Notes: a model not told the origin generated them from the letters alone. Numbered from the stretch's first letter, positions 24,145 to 33,070 are shown. The stretch is DNA of 64,000 bases from an uncultured Hydrogenophaga sp. (GCF_958439165.1 NZ_OY288142.1:1-64000); one strand, 5' to 3'. Made by a program: numbers and translations.

Positions 24145-24684
24145 ATGCCGAAAGCCACGCTCCCACTTGTTGCCGTGATGCTGTGTGCCCTGCTGGGCGG
24201 AGGCTGGGCGCTGGCCGATACCGGGCGGTCCGGAGGCGAGCCGACCGCCGCCGATCGTTGTGATCTGCCGGCCTTTCGCGCCAGCCTGCTGCAGGCGGTC
24301 AACCAGGCCCGCGCCGAACCGCGGGTGTGCGGCAGCCAGCCCATGGCCGCCGCACCGCCGTTGCGCTGGGAGCGCCGTCTGTTCGCGGCCGCGCGGGGCC
24401 ATTCGGCCGACATGGCCCGGCTGGACTACATGTCGCACACCGGCCGCGACGGGCGCTCGGTCGCCCAGCGTGTGCTGGCCCAGGGCTATCCGTGGTCGGT
24501 GGTGGGCGAGAACCTGGCGGCGGGTCCGCTCGGCGTGGACGAGGTGGTCGAGGGCTGGCTGGCCAGCCCGGGCCATTGCATCAATCTCATGAAGCGCGAC
24601 TTCGCCGAAGTGGCCGTGGCCTGCGTCCAGCGCGATGGCACCACCTGGGGGCGCTACTGGACCATGGTGCTGGCCCGCGAGTGA
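24145..24684 (+). CDS. CAP/SCP domain secreted protein
   Basis: A 179-aa protein with a signal peptide (MPKATLPLVAVMLCALLGGGWALA) and a CAP domain. Family motifs are SLLQAVNQARAEPRVCG, FAAARGHSADMARLDYMSHTG, GENLAAG, VVEGWLASPGHCINLM and WGRYWTMVLAR. Bacterial CAP proteins are exported and of mostly unknown function. ATG 24145 was chosen because the signal peptide starts there. It is divergent from paaA and converges on rlmJ. Confidence 0.9.
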   Translation: MPKATLPLVAVMLCALLGGGWALADTGRSGGEPTAADRCDLPAFRASLLQAVNQARAEPRVCGSQPMAAAPPLRWERRLFAAARGHSADMARLDYMSHTGRDGRSVAQRVLAQGYPWSVVGENLAAGPLGVDEVVEGWLASPGHCINLMKRDFAEVAVACVQRDGTTWGRYWTMVLARE

Positions 24685-24700
24685 TGCGCCGACGGCGCTG

Positions 24701-25615
24701 TCAGCCGGCCGATTCGAGGTGCTGCGCCTGCCCCCGTCCCCGACCGAGCACGTTCAGGAGCACCGGCAGCGCCTCCTGGAGCTGGGCCTTGAGCGTGTAG
24801 GGCGGGTTGATCACGAACATGCCGCTGGCGGTGAGTCCGGGCCGGTCGTCAGGACCGTGGGTCGGGTCCTGGCCGATGGCCAGGGTGGCGTGCAGCCAGG
24901 GTCGCTGGGCCTGATTGGCCAGCGTGCGCAGGCGCTTGGGCAGGTCATGGGCCTCGGGCCGGGGAATCACCGGGTACCAGACCAGATAGCAGCCGGTGGG
25001 GAAGCGCTTCAGGCTCTCCTGCATGCAGGCGCTCACCTTCTGGTAGTCGGTCTTGATCTCATAGCTCGGATCCATCAGCACCAGGGCCCGTCGGGAGCCG
25101 CCAGGCCCCGGGGGCGGCGGCAGCAAGGGCCGCAGGGCGGCAAACCCGTCCTCGCGGTGCACGCTGATCACCCGGCCGGCCTCGAGCTGTCCCATGTTGG
25201 CCGTCAGGGTGCGGCTGTCGGTGGGGTGCAATTCATACAGCCGCAGGCGGTCGCGTGACGCGGCGCGCAGGGTGCTCTGGATCACGAAGGGCGAGCCCGG
25301 GTAGACGCGGAGCTGGCCAGACGGATTGAACCCGGCGATCAGGTCGAGGTAGTCGTCGACCGCTTCACAGCTCGCGGCCGGCTGTCCGGTCGCTGGCCGC
25401 AAGGCGCCCATGAGCTTGACGACGCCGTCCCGGGCCTCGTCTCCCTTGTCGGTGAAGTCGCTGTCCAGCCGGTACAGCCCGGCGCCGGCGTGGGTGTCGA
25501 TCAGGGTCAGGCCGCCCTCTTTGTGCATCAGGTGGCGCAGGGTGGCCAGCAGGACGACATGTTTGAGCACATCGGCATGGTTGCCGGCGTGGAAGGCGTG
25601 GCGATAACTGAACAT
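24701..25615 (-). CDS. rlmJ: 23S rRNA (adenine2030-N6)-methyltransferase
   Basis: A 304-aa SAM-dependent enzyme that methylates A2030 of 23S rRNA. The start MFSYRHAFHAGNHADVLKHV is the conserved family N-terminus, so ATG 25615 is secure. LIDTHAGAGLY is the SAM-binding loop, and VLMDPSYEIK (DPPY-like) is the N6-adenine catalytic motif. It is divergent from rplM; the rplM promoter lies in the short gap. Confidence 0.94.
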   Translation of the reverse strand: MFSYRHAFHAGNHADVLKHVVLLATLRHLMHKEGGLTLIDTHAGAGLYRLDSDFTDKGDEARDGVVKLMGALRPATGQPAASCEAVDDYLDLIAGFNPSGQLRVYPGSPFVIQSTLRAASRDRLRLYELHPTDSRTLTANMGQLEAGRVISVHREDGFAALRPLLPPPPGPGGSRRALVLMDPSYEIKTDYQKVSACMQESLKRFPTGCYLVWYPVIPRPEAHDLPKRLRTLANQAQRPWLHATLAIGQDPTHGPDDRPGLTASGMFVINPPYTLKAQLQEALPVLLNVLGRGRGQAQHLESAG

Positions 25616-25637
25616 CGGGCGATGGTAGCGCCGGAAA

Positions 25638-25666
25638 TTGCCGTGCAGGCCGCAATTTCGTACAAT
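25638..25666 (+). promoter_or_regulatory. promoter of rplM-rpsI
   Basis: TTGCCG (25638-25643) and TACAAT (25661-25666) are separated by exactly 17 bp, a near-consensus sigma-70 promoter. Transcription would start near 25673, giving a leader of about 118 nt before rplM. Confidence 0.75.
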
Positions 25667-25672
25667 GGCGGG

Positions 25673-25790
25673 CTTCGCAGCGATCAGCTGGCTCCGCGGC
25701 GAAGCATTCCAACCCCACCTAAGAGGGTCCCGACAGAGGACCACCGACCGTGGAAAAGAGCCGCCAAACCCTCGTAACAGAGCAAGACTC
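25673..25790 (+). promoter_or_regulatory. 5' leader of rplM-rpsI
   Basis: A 118-nt untranslated leader. It contains GGGTCCCGACAGAGGACC- and CCACCGACCGTGG-type pairing segments. Ribosomal protein operons commonly use such leaders for autoregulation; no established family is assigned here. Confidence 0.4.
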
Positions 25791-26222
25791 ATGACCAAAA
25801 CGTTCAGCGCCAAACCCGCTGACGTGACGCACGAGTGGTTTGTGATTGACGCGACCGACAAGGTCCTCGGACGAGTTGCCAGTGAAGTGGCTCTCCGACT
25901 GCGCGGCAAGCACAAGGCCATCTACACGCCTCACGTCGATACCGGTGACTACATCGTCATCATCAACGCAGCCAAACTCCGCGTCACGGGCAACAAGGCC
26001 CTCGACAAGGTGTACTACCGCCACTCCGGTTTCCCGGGCGGCATCTATGGCACCAACTTCCGCGACATGCAGGCCAAGCACCCTGGCCGCGCGCTCGAGA
26101 AGGCCGTCAAGGGCATGCTGCCCAAGGGTCCTCTGGGTTACGCCATGATCAAGAAGCTCAAGGTGTACGGCGGTGCAGAGCACCCGCACACCGCCCAACA
26201 GCCGCAAGTGCTGGACATCTGA
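25791..26222 (+). CDS. rplM: 50S ribosomal protein L13
   Basis: A 143-aa ribosomal protein, one residue longer than the E. coli protein. Seen: WFVIDATDKVLGRVASEVALRL, HVDTGDYIVIINA, YRHSGFPGG, and the C-terminal KVYGGAEHPHTAQQP. It is the first gene of the two-gene L13-S9 operon; rpsI begins 11 bp after its stop. Confidence 0.98.
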   Translation: MTKTFSAKPADVTHEWFVIDATDKVLGRVASEVALRLRGKHKAIYTPHVDTGDYIVIINAAKLRVTGNKALDKVYYRHSGFPGGIYGTNFRDMQAKHPGRALEKAVKGMLPKGPLGYAMIKKLKVYGGAEHPHTAQQPQVLDI

Positions 26223-26233
26223 AGGAGCCTTGA

Positions 26234-26626
26234 ATGATTGGTGAATGGAACAATGGCACCGGCCGTCGCAAATCCAGCGTCGCCCGCGTGTTTCTGAAAA
26301 AAGGCTCCGGCAAGATCACGATCAATGGTAAGGACATCCAGGCCTACTTCGGCCGCGAGACCTCCATCATGATCGCCAAGCAGCCGCTGATGCTGACCAA
26401 CCACGCCGAGACCTTCGACGTGCAGGTCAATGTCCACGGTGGCGGTGAATCCGGCCAGGCCGGCGCCGTGCGCCACGGCATCACCCGCGCCCTGATCGAC
26501 TACGACGCAGCCCTCAAGCCGCAGCTGTCGCAGGCCGGTTACGTGACCCGCGATGCCCGCGAGGTCGAGCGTAAGAAGGTCGGTCTGCGTTCGGCACGCC
26601 GTCGCAAGCAGTTCAGCAAGCGCTGA
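26234..26626 (+). CDS. rpsI: 30S ribosomal protein S9
   Basis: A 130-aa ribosomal protein with the universal N-terminal GTGRRKSSVARVFL and the positively charged C-terminal tail RSARRRKQFSKR that reaches the P-site tRNA. It has AAGGAG upstream of its ATG. An intrinsic terminator follows at 26641-26680. Confidence 0.98.
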   Translation: MIGEWNNGTGRRKSSVARVFLKKGSGKITINGKDIQAYFGRETSIMIAKQPLMLTNHAETFDVQVNVHGGGESGQAGAVRHGITRALIDYDAALKPQLSQAGYVTRDAREVERKKVGLRSARRRKQFSKR

Positions 26627-26640
26627 TCGGCATGTCCCTG

Positions 26641-26680
26641 CAAAAACCGCCCGCAAGTTCGACTTGGGGCGGTTTTTGCA
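26641..26680. terminator. intrinsic terminator after rpsI
   Basis: CAAAAACCGCCC (26641-26652) pairs with GGGGCGGTTTTTG (26667-26679) around a 14-nt loop. The stem ends in a T run, so it should stop transcription leaving rpsI; the A run on the other side makes it potentially bidirectional. Confidence 0.85.
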
Positions 26681-26721
26681 TTTCAGGCCTGCATTTTTTT
26701 ACCTAGGTTGGAAAACGTTGC

Positions 26722-27426
26722 ATGGGACTGCGACTCTTGCGCCGTCGACTCGCTGCCAGCACGCCCCGCATGGCGGTGCGCAGCAGCATGCCCTGGCCGC
26801 TGCGCTGGCTGGCCATCGCCACCGTGCTCGGTTTTTCGGCGGCGGTGGGCATGTGGGCCTTCGAGTTCGGCAAGGACATCGCCGGACTGGACCGCCATGC
26901 CCAGGAAGAGCTGCAGCAGCTGCGCCGGGAAGTTGTCCGGCTCCGTTCCGAACTCGACGCTGCGCGCTCGGTCAGCAGCGTGGCCGACAGCCTGATCATC
27001 ACCGAGCGGGTGGCCCAGGAGCAGCTGCAGCTTCAGATGCGCCAGCTCGAGACGGAGAACCAGTCGCTCAGGGCCGACCTCGGGTTCTTCGAGCGGCTGT
27101 TGCCCGCCCAGACCGGCGACGCGCTGGACATCCGTGGCCTGCACGCCGAACCGGGCACGTCCGGCCAGTGGCGCTGGCAGGTGCTGGTCATTCAGCCCGG
27201 GCGCCAGACGCCGGACTTCAAAGGCACGCTGGAGATCAGCATGTCCGGAACCCTGGGCGGCCAGCCCTGGACCCTGTCCACGCCGGTCCGCCAACCCGTT
27301 TCCATCCGCCGGTACCTGCGTCAGGAGGGCATGATTCCGGTCCCGGCCCAGGTCTCCGTGAAATCGGTGACCGCCCGTGTATTGCAGGGCACCACCGTTC
27401 GTTCCACCCAGACTTTCGTCCTGTAG
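26722..27426 (+). CDS. DUF6776-type membrane protein with coiled coil
   Basis: A 234-aa protein with a basic N-terminus, one transmembrane helix (about residues 28-47, WLAIATVLGFSAAVGMWAFE) and a long coiled coil (about 55-115, ELQQLRREVVRLRSEL). A C-terminal beta-rich domain follows (WRWQVLVIQPGRQTPDF). It is thus anchored in the inner membrane with a periplasmic domain. It lies directly before the bactofilin gene, an arrangement I associate with Burkholderiales. Function is unknown; a role with bactofilin in envelope shape is inference. Confidence 0.75.
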   Translation: MGLRLLRRRLAASTPRMAVRSSMPWPLRWLAIATVLGFSAAVGMWAFEFGKDIAGLDRHAQEELQQLRREVVRLRSELDAARSVSSVADSLIITERVAQEQLQLQMRQLETENQSLRADLGFFERLLPAQTGDALDIRGLHAEPGTSGQWRWQVLVIQPGRQTPDFKGTLEISMSGTLGGQPWTLSTPVRQPVSIRRYLRQEGMIPVPAQVSVKSVTARVLQGTTVRSTQTFVL

Positions 27427-27467
27427 GGACGGCATGATCGCCAGCCCACCACCTGAGAGGAGTGTTC

Positions 27468-27866
27468 ATGTTCGGCAAGAAAAATCCACCTCCCATCAAG
27501 AGCCTGATCGCCAACGGCACCAGGATCGAAGGGGACATCACCTTCAGCGAAGGCCTTCGGGTGGACGGCACCGTTGCCGGTCAGATCAAGGCAGCCGAGG
27601 GAAAGGTGAGCATCCTGGTGGTGAGCGAAGTGGCCGAGGTGATCGGTTGCATCGAGGCCGATCATGTGATCATCAACGGCCGCGTCAAGGGGCCTGTGGT
27701 GGCGCACGGGTTGCTCGAACTGCAGCCCAAGGCCTGCATCGAAGGCGACGTGTCGTACAAGGCGCTGGAAATGCACCAGGGCGCCACCATCAGCGGCCAG
27801 CTGAAGCCACTGTCGGGCGAAAGCCGCGAAAAGCCCACACTGCTGTTGGCGGCAAATGGCCAGTAA
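27468..27866 (+). CDS. bactofilin family cytoskeletal protein
   Basis: A 132-aa bactofilin. The core (LIANGTRIEGDITFSEGLRV through KACIEGDVSYKALEMHQGA) is a right-handed beta-helix that polymerises without nucleotide and often positions cell-wall enzymes. The short N-terminal MFGKKNPP tail may touch the membrane. ATG 27468 is preferred over GTG 27462 because GAGAGGA sits 6 bp before it. An M23 peptidase, the usual bactofilin partner type, is encoded about 1 kb away on the other strand. Confidence 0.9.
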   Translation: MFGKKNPPPIKSLIANGTRIEGDITFSEGLRVDGTVAGQIKAAEGKVSILVVSEVAEVIGCIEADHVIINGRVKGPVVAHGLLELQPKACIEGDVSYKALEMHQGATISGQLKPLSGESREKPTLLLAANGQ

Positions 27867-27945
27867 GGCGATTTCCCGAGCGAACTGATTTAGTATTCGC
27901 ACTCGCCGGCCATCCGTGCCCGGCCCCGTTTGACAGAGGAATGCC

Positions 27946-28311
27946 ATGAGTGCCGTCGCCGAAAACATCCAGACCGAGATGCCCGCCCCGCTGGTCTTCA
28001 CCGACAGTGCTGCCGCCAAGGTGGCCGAGCTGGTGGCTGAAGAGGGCAACCCCGACCTGAAACTGCGTGTGTTCGTTCAGGGTGGTGGCTGCTCCGGCTT
28101 CCAGTACGGCTTCACCTTCGACGAGGTCGTCAACGAGGACGACACCACCATGACCAAGAACGGTGTGTCCCTGCTGATCGATGCCATGAGCTACCAGTAC
28201 CTGGTGGGTGCCGAGATCGACTACAAGGAAGACCTCGAAGGCGCCCAGTTCGTCATCAAGAACCCGAATGCCAGCACCACCTGCGGTTGCGGTTCGAGTT
28301 TCAGCGTCTGA
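27946..28311 (+). CDS. erpA: iron-sulfur cluster insertion protein ErpA
   Basis: A 121-aa A-type carrier that delivers Fe-S clusters to apoproteins. The three cluster-binding cysteines are visible in VQGGGCSGFQY and the C-terminal TTCGCGSSF. The ATG at 27946 gives the family length; a second ATG 5 bp upstream is out of frame. An intrinsic terminator follows. Confidence 0.96.
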   Translation: MSAVAENIQTEMPAPLVFTDSAAAKVAELVAEEGNPDLKLRVFVQGGGCSGFQYGFTFDEVVNEDDTTMTKNGVSLLIDAMSYQYLVGAEIDYKEDLEGAQFVIKNPNASTTCGCGSSFSV

Positions 28312-28344
28312 TGGGCTGTCCGGCTGCGGCCGGTCAGCACCATG

Positions 28345-28371
28345 AAAAAAGGAGCCTCTGGCTCCTTTTTT
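28345..28371. terminator. intrinsic terminator after erpA
   Basis: AAAAAAGGAGCC pairs perfectly with GGCTCCTTTTTT around TCT (28345-28371). The hairpin lies between erpA and the convergent M23 peptidase gene and, being symmetrical in A and T runs, can serve both. Confidence 0.9.
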
Positions 28372-28407
28372 GTTGTGGTGCCGCCATCTTTCGATGGCAG
28401 CTGTTCA

Positions 28408-29763
28408 TCACTGGGCGCTGGCTTGCTGCAGGCTGGCTGCCGCTTCCAGGGTGATGCGCTGTTGCTGGGCCACCGCGTCGAAGGATGGACGCAGCTCGGC
28501 AGGCAGGCGGATCGCCTCGCTCTGGCGCGCGATCACCAGCGGGTCACGGTGCTGGCCGTTGTCGCGGAACTCGAAGTGCAGGTGCGGTCCGGTGGACACG
28601 CCGGTCGAGCCCACCGCGCCGATGCGTTCCCCTTGATCCACGCGTTGGCCCTTGTGCACGAAGATGCGGCTCAGGTGGGCGTACACGGTGACCTGGTTGT
28701 TCCGGTGCCGCACATAGATCACGTTGCCGTACCCGCCCTGCACGCCAGCGAACTCCACGGTGCCGTCGCCCACGGTGCGGACCGGGGTTCCGGTGGGTGC
28801 AGCGTAGTCCACACCCAGGTGGGCCTTGTGCTGCCCGGTGACCGGATGGAAACGCATGCCATAGCCGCTGCTCACCCGGGAAAACTCCAGCGGGGACGAC
28901 AGGTAGAAGCGGCGTGCGCTCTCGCCCGCGAAGTTGTAGTAGCCGCCGCGGTGGCCGGGGGCTTCGAACCAGACGGCGTCGTAGGCGCGACCGTCGTTCA
29001 CGAACTCGGCGCTGAGCACGCGTCCCACGGTGAGCGGCTCGCCGTCGGCTTCGAGGCTCTCGTACACCACGGTGAAGCGATCGCCCTGACGCAGGTCACG
29101 CCGGAAGTCGATGTCGCTGGAGAACATTTCCGCGAGCTGGATGGCCACGCTGTCCGGAATGCCGGCCGCATCGGAGGCGGCGAACAGCGAGGAGCGGATG
29201 ACGCCGCTGCCCAGGCGGGCCGATGCCGCCAGGGTGCCGGTTTCGAGGCGGGACTTCAGGCCGTCGGCGGTGGCCTCGACCACCAGCCGCTGGAAGGTCT
29301 TGCCGTCGCTGTTCGCCCAGCGGGCGGTGAGGCGTTGCAGCTCCTGGCGCTCGTTGGCTTCCACGTGCACCAGTCGCCCGCTGCGACCCACCACGTGGCG
29401 GATGTTGGCATCGGTCCGCAGCTTGGCCACGGCGGCCGAGTCGTTGACGCCGAGGCGCTGCAGCAGGCTTTGCAGGGTGTCGTCGCTGCGGGTGGTGTCC
29501 GAGCGGTAGAGCACCCAGGGCGTGGTGGAGGCGGACAGGATGGCGACCGGAGCCGCAGCGGTGCCCGTGCCCAGCGCCTCGACCACCTGCCTGACGGGCA
29601 GGTCGGCGGCATCAGGGGCGAGCGGTGCGATGCCGAATGCCGTGACGCCCGTGCCGAGCAGCAAGGCGCCGATCCCGGCCATGATGCGGCGGGGGTGTCG
29701 GGACAGGCTGGCTTTCAGGGTGACCGCCTGGGTCGCCCAGTGGGAAAAATGTGAAGACTTCAA
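28408..29763 (-). CDS. M23 family metallopeptidase (MepM-like peptidoglycan endopeptidase)
   Basis: A 451-aa envelope protein with an N-terminal signal-anchor helix (GIGALLLGTGVTAFGIAPLA), a LysM/OapA-like middle, and a C-terminal LytM domain. Zinc ligands are visible in GMRFHPVTGQHKAHLGVDYAA and GPHLHFEF; this full set implies an active endopeptidase cutting peptide cross-links. The longest start is TTG 29763; ATG 29682 just before the hydrophobic helix is an alternative. It is divergent from tyrS and near the bactofilin gene, which may be functionally related (inference). Confidence 0.92.
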   Translation of the reverse strand: MKSSHFSHWATQAVTLKASLSRHPRRIMAGIGALLLGTGVTAFGIAPLAPDAADLPVRQVVEALGTGTAAAPVAILSASTTPWVLYRSDTTRSDDTLQSLLQRLGVNDSAAVAKLRTDANIRHVVGRSGRLVHVEANERQELQRLTARWANSDGKTFQRLVVEATADGLKSRLETGTLAASARLGSGVIRSSLFAASDAAGIPDSVAIQLAEMFSSDIDFRRDLRQGDRFTVVYESLEADGEPLTVGRVLSAEFVNDGRAYDAVWFEAPGHRGGYYNFAGESARRFYLSSPLEFSRVSSGYGMRFHPVTGQHKAHLGVDYAAPTGTPVRTVGDGTVEFAGVQGGYGNVIYVRHRNNQVTVYAHLSRIFVHKGQRVDQGERIGAVGSTGVSTGPHLHFEFRDNGQHRDPLVIARQSEAIRLPAELRPSFDAVAQQQRITLEAAASLQQASAQ

Positions 29764-29959
29764 AACCTGTATTCCGGTTGTGGCTGGTCTTGCAGAAGAG
29801 CAGCTCGCAACATCATGAGTGGCGGGCGGCCCGAGAGTTCACTGCGGCGCGGTGGCCGGGTGTGGGTCCAGAGAGTGCAAGAAGCACGCCAACTAGAATC
29901 CCTCGATCCGCGCGGGCAGTATAGCCAGCGTGTCGGCCACCACATCGGAACTTACGCGT

Positions 29960-31222
29960 ATGAGCTCTTCCCCTCTGGAAACCGAAAGTATTCAAAAGGC
30001 GGGGCAGCCCGTCGCGGATCTGACCGATGGTGTCCGCCACGCCCTGGACGTGACGCTTCGGGGCTGCGAAGAACTGATCCCGCAGGCCGACTGGGTACAA
30101 AAATTGTCACGTGCCGAGCGCACCGGACAAGCCTTGCGCATCAAACTGGGGCTGGACCCGACGGCGCCCGACATCCACATCGGCCACACGGTGGTGCTCA
30201 ACAAGATGCGCCAGCTGCAGGACCTGGGGCACCAGGTCATCTTCCTGATCGGCGACTTCACCTCCCTCATCGGCGACCCGTCCGGCCGCAACACCACGCG
30301 TCCGCCGCTGACCTCCGAGCAGATCAAGGCCAACGCGGAAACCTACTACCGCCAGGCCAGCCTGGTGCTCGACCCGGCCCGCACCGAGATCCGCTACAAC
30401 AGCGAATGGAGCCTGCCCCTGGGTTCCATGGGTCTGATCCAGCTGGCGGCCAAATACACGGTGGCCCGCATGATGGAGCGCAACGACTTTCACCAGCGTT
30501 TCTCTGCCGGCACGCCGATCAGCGTGCACGAATTCCTCTACCCGCTGATGCAGGGCTACGACTCGGTGGCACTCAAGGCCGACCTGGAACTCGGCGGCAC
30601 CGACCAGAAGTTCAACCTGCTCATGGGCCGCCACCTGCAGGCCGAATACGGGCAGGAGCCGCAGTGCATCCTGACCATGCCGCTGCTCGAAGGTCTGGAC
30701 GGTGTGGACAAGATGTCCAAGTCCAAGGGCAACTACATCGGCATCACCGAAGAGGCCAACACCATGTTCGCCAAGGTGCTGAGCATCTCCGACACCTTGA
30801 TGTGGCGCTGGTTCACGCTGCTGTCGTTCCGGTCCATGGCCGAGATCGAGGCGCTCAGGAAAGAGGTCGAGGCCGGCCGCAACCCCAAGGACGCCAAGGT
30901 GATGCTGGCCAAGGAAATCACGGCCCGCTTCCACAGCCCCGCCGCCGCCGACGCGGCCGAGCAGGACTTCATCAACCGCAGCAAGGGCGGCGTGCCGGAT
31001 GAAATCCCGGAGGTCCATCTGTCGGGCGCACCGCTGGGCATCGCAGCGCTGCTGAAGTCGGCCGGGCTGGCGCCGTCGTCGAGCGAGGCGAACCGCCTCA
31101 TCGACGGCAATGGCGTGCGCATCGACGGCACGGTGATCAGCGACAAGGCGCTGAAGCTGCCGGCAGGCACCTACGTGGTGCAGGTGGGCAAGCGCAAGTT
31201 CGCGCGAGTCGTCCTGGGGTGA
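29960..31222 (+). CDS. tyrS: tyrosyl-tRNA synthetase
   Basis: A 420-aa class I synthetase charging tRNA-Tyr. The HIGH motif is at residues 73-76 (DIHIGHT) and KMSKS near 252. The C-terminal S4 RNA-binding domain (LIDGNGVRIDGTVISDKAL) ends the protein. ATG 29960 is preferred over a GTG 30 bp upstream. The FieF-like gene follows 4 bp after its stop. Confidence 0.97.
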   Translation: MSSSPLETESIQKAGQPVADLTDGVRHALDVTLRGCEELIPQADWVQKLSRAERTGQALRIKLGLDPTAPDIHIGHTVVLNKMRQLQDLGHQVIFLIGDFTSLIGDPSGRNTTRPPLTSEQIKANAETYYRQASLVLDPARTEIRYNSEWSLPLGSMGLIQLAAKYTVARMMERNDFHQRFSAGTPISVHEFLYPLMQGYDSVALKADLELGGTDQKFNLLMGRHLQAEYGQEPQCILTMPLLEGLDGVDKMSKSKGNYIGITEEANTMFAKVLSISDTLMWRWFTLLSFRSMAEIEALRKEVEAGRNPKDAKVMLAKEITARFHSPAAADAAEQDFINRSKGGVPDEIPEVHLSGAPLGIAALLKSAGLAPSSSEANRLIDGNGVRIDGTVISDKALKLPAGTYVVQVGKRKFARVVLG

Positions 31223-31226
31223 CTCC

Positions 31227-32150
31227 ATGAACGCTTCGGCCTGGCTGACCCCGAAGCGACTTCTGGCCGTGTCGGTGGTGGTGGCCATGGTCACCATCGT
31301 CCTCAAGACGCTGGCCTGGTACGTCACCGATTCGGTCGGTCTGCTGTCGGACGCCATGGAGTCGCTGGTCAACCTGGCCAGCGCGATCTTCGGTCTCGTC
31401 ATGGTGACCATCGCCACCCGGCCAGCCGACGATGACCACCCCTACGGACACCACAAGGCGGAGTACTTCTCGTCCGGCTTCGAGGGCGTGCTGATCATCG
31501 CCGCTGCACTCGGGATCATCTGGGCCGCCAGCCACCGGCTGTTCGATCCCCAGCCGGTCCAGCAGCTGGGCTGGGGGCTGAGCCTGTCGATCGCCAGTTC
31601 GGCGCTCAACGGACTGCTGGCCTGGGTGATGTTCCGGGCTGCCCGCGAGCACCGCTCGATCGCGCTGGAGGCCGATGCCCGCCATCTGGTGTCGGACGTC
31701 TGGACCTCGGCCGGTGTGGTGGTCGGACTGGTGCTGGTGCACTTCAGCGGCTGGCTGTGGCTGGATGCGCTGGTGGCCATCGGTGTGGCGCTCAACATCC
31801 TGCGCGAAGGCGTCCACCTGATGTGGCGGTCCGCCCAGGGCCTGATGGACGAGGCGCTCGAACCCGAAACCCGGGCCGTCATCGACCAGACCCTGTCGAC
31901 CTTCGCGGGCGAGCACGGTGCCGACACGCCGATCCGCTTCGACCATGTGAGCACCCGAAAGTCGGCCCAGCGCAGCTTTGTGGATCTGCACATGCATGTG
32001 CCGGCGGACTGCACCCTGGGCCACGCCGCCGAGCTGCGCAACCGCCTCGAGCGCATGCTGATGCAGGCGGTGCCGGGGCTGCGCGCCACCATCCAGTTGC
32101 TGCCCACCGATGTGGAAGCCCATTTCGACGATCCCAAGGACCCATCTTGA
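31227..32150 (+). CDS. cation diffusion facilitator (FieF-like) transporter
   Basis: A 307-aa inner-membrane metal/proton antiporter with about six helices and a cytoplasmic C-terminal domain. In helix 2 the transport-site motif reads D42-AM-ESLVN, so the two Asp of E. coli FieF (DSLVD) are Glu and Asn here. Helix 5 keeps the His-x3-Asp (HLVSD). The His-rich DHPYGHHKAEY loop is present. Metal specificity cannot be predicted. It is tightly packed between tyrS and dtd (stop overlaps the dtd start). Confidence 0.9.
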   Translation: MNASAWLTPKRLLAVSVVVAMVTIVLKTLAWYVTDSVGLLSDAMESLVNLASAIFGLVMVTIATRPADDDHPYGHHKAEYFSSGFEGVLIIAAALGIIWAASHRLFDPQPVQQLGWGLSLSIASSALNGLLAWVMFRAAREHRSIALEADARHLVSDVWTSAGVVVGLVLVHFSGWLWLDALVAIGVALNILREGVHLMWRSAQGLMDEALEPETRAVIDQTLSTFAGEHGADTPIRFDHVSTRKSAQRSFVDLHMHVPADCTLGHAAELRNRLERMLMQAVPGLRATIQLLPTDVEAHFDDPKDPS

Positions 32151-32590
32151 TCGCATTGCTGCAGCGCGTGACCCAGGCCCGGGTGGACATTGCCGGCCAG
32201 ACCGTGGGCCGCATCGACCATGGCCTGCTGGTGCTGGTGTGCGCCGAACCCGACGACACCCCGGGCGTGGGCGACAAGCTGCTCGCCAAGATCCTGAAGC
32301 TGCGCATCTTCAACGACGAGGCCGGCAAGATGAACCGCAGCCTGCAGGACGTGCAGGGTGGCCTGCTGGTGGTGAGCCAGTTCACCCTGGCGGCCGACAC
32401 GCGCAGCGGCAACCGGCCCGGCTTCACCGGCGCGGCGCCACCGGCCCAGGGGCGTGCGCTGTACGACGCGTTCGTGGCGGCTGCCCGCGCAGCCCATCCC
32501 GTGGTGGAAACCGGGGAGTTCGGTGCCGACATGCAGGTGCACCTGGTCAACGATGGCCCGGTGACCATCCCGATGCGGATGACCGCCTGA
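32147..32590 (+). CDS. dtd: D-aminoacyl-tRNA deacylase
   Basis: A 147-aa enzyme that hydrolyses D-aminoacyl-tRNAs, protecting translation. The SQFTLAAD and NDGPVTI motifs that line the active site are present, as is GNRPGF. The start is TTG 32147, overlapping the preceding stop (TTGA), with AAGGA 6 bp before it; the next residues IALLQRVTQA are the family N-terminus. Confidence 0.95.
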   Translation: MIALLQRVTQARVDIAGQTVGRIDHGLLVLVCAEPDDTPGVGDKLLAKILKLRIFNDEAGKMNRSLQDVQGGLLVVSQFTLAADTRSGNRPGFTGAAPPAQGRALYDAFVAAARAAHPVVETGEFGADMQVHLVNDGPVTIPMRMTA

Positions 32591-32614
32591 CCGCAGCTGG
32601 CGGCCCGGCCGGTT

Positions 32615-33070
32615 TCAGCGGTACGGGTTCTTCAGGCCGAGGCCGGCGAGTATCTCGATCTCGCGCGCTTCCATGGCCTCGGCGTCTTCGTCGCCGGTTT
32701 CATGGTCCCAGCCTTGCGCGTGCAGGGTGCCGTGCACCAGCAGGTGGGCATAGTGGTCGGCCAGCGGCTTGCGCAGCTGCTTCGCCTCGGCGGCGACCAC
32801 CGGGGCGCACAGCACCAGATCGGCCATGACCATCGGTTCGCTGGCGTAGTCGAAGGTCAGCACGTTGGTGGCGTAGTCCTTGCCCCGGTAATCCCGGTTC
32901 AGGGCCTGGCCCTCTTCGGCATCGACGATGCGCACCGTGATCTCGGCGTCGGCCTCCAGTGCATGGCGGATGCAGCGCACCACCTTGTGGCGGGGCAGGG
33001 CGGCACGGTGGGTGGAGGCGTCGGTCAGGTGGCCGAACTGCAGCGACAGGGAGAGTTGGTGAAGGGCCAT
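32615..33070 (-). CDS. ybeY: endoribonuclease YbeY (rRNA maturation factor)
   Basis: A 151-aa metalloprotein acting in 16S rRNA 3' processing and ribosome quality control. The zinc motif VHGTLHAQGWDH (three His) is intact, and RGKDYATNVLTFDY is family-typical. It overlaps the stop of the MliC-like gene (TGATG). phoH-ybeY neighbourhood is conserved in bacteria; here one gene is inserted between them. Confidence 0.95.
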   Translation of the reverse strand: MALHQLSLSLQFGHLTDASTHRAALPRHKVVRCIRHALEADAEITVRIVDAEEGQALNRDYRGKDYATNVLTFDYASEPMVMADLVLCAPVVAAEAKQLRKPLADHYAHLLVHGTLHAQGWDHETGDEDAEAMEAREIEILAGLGLKNPYR

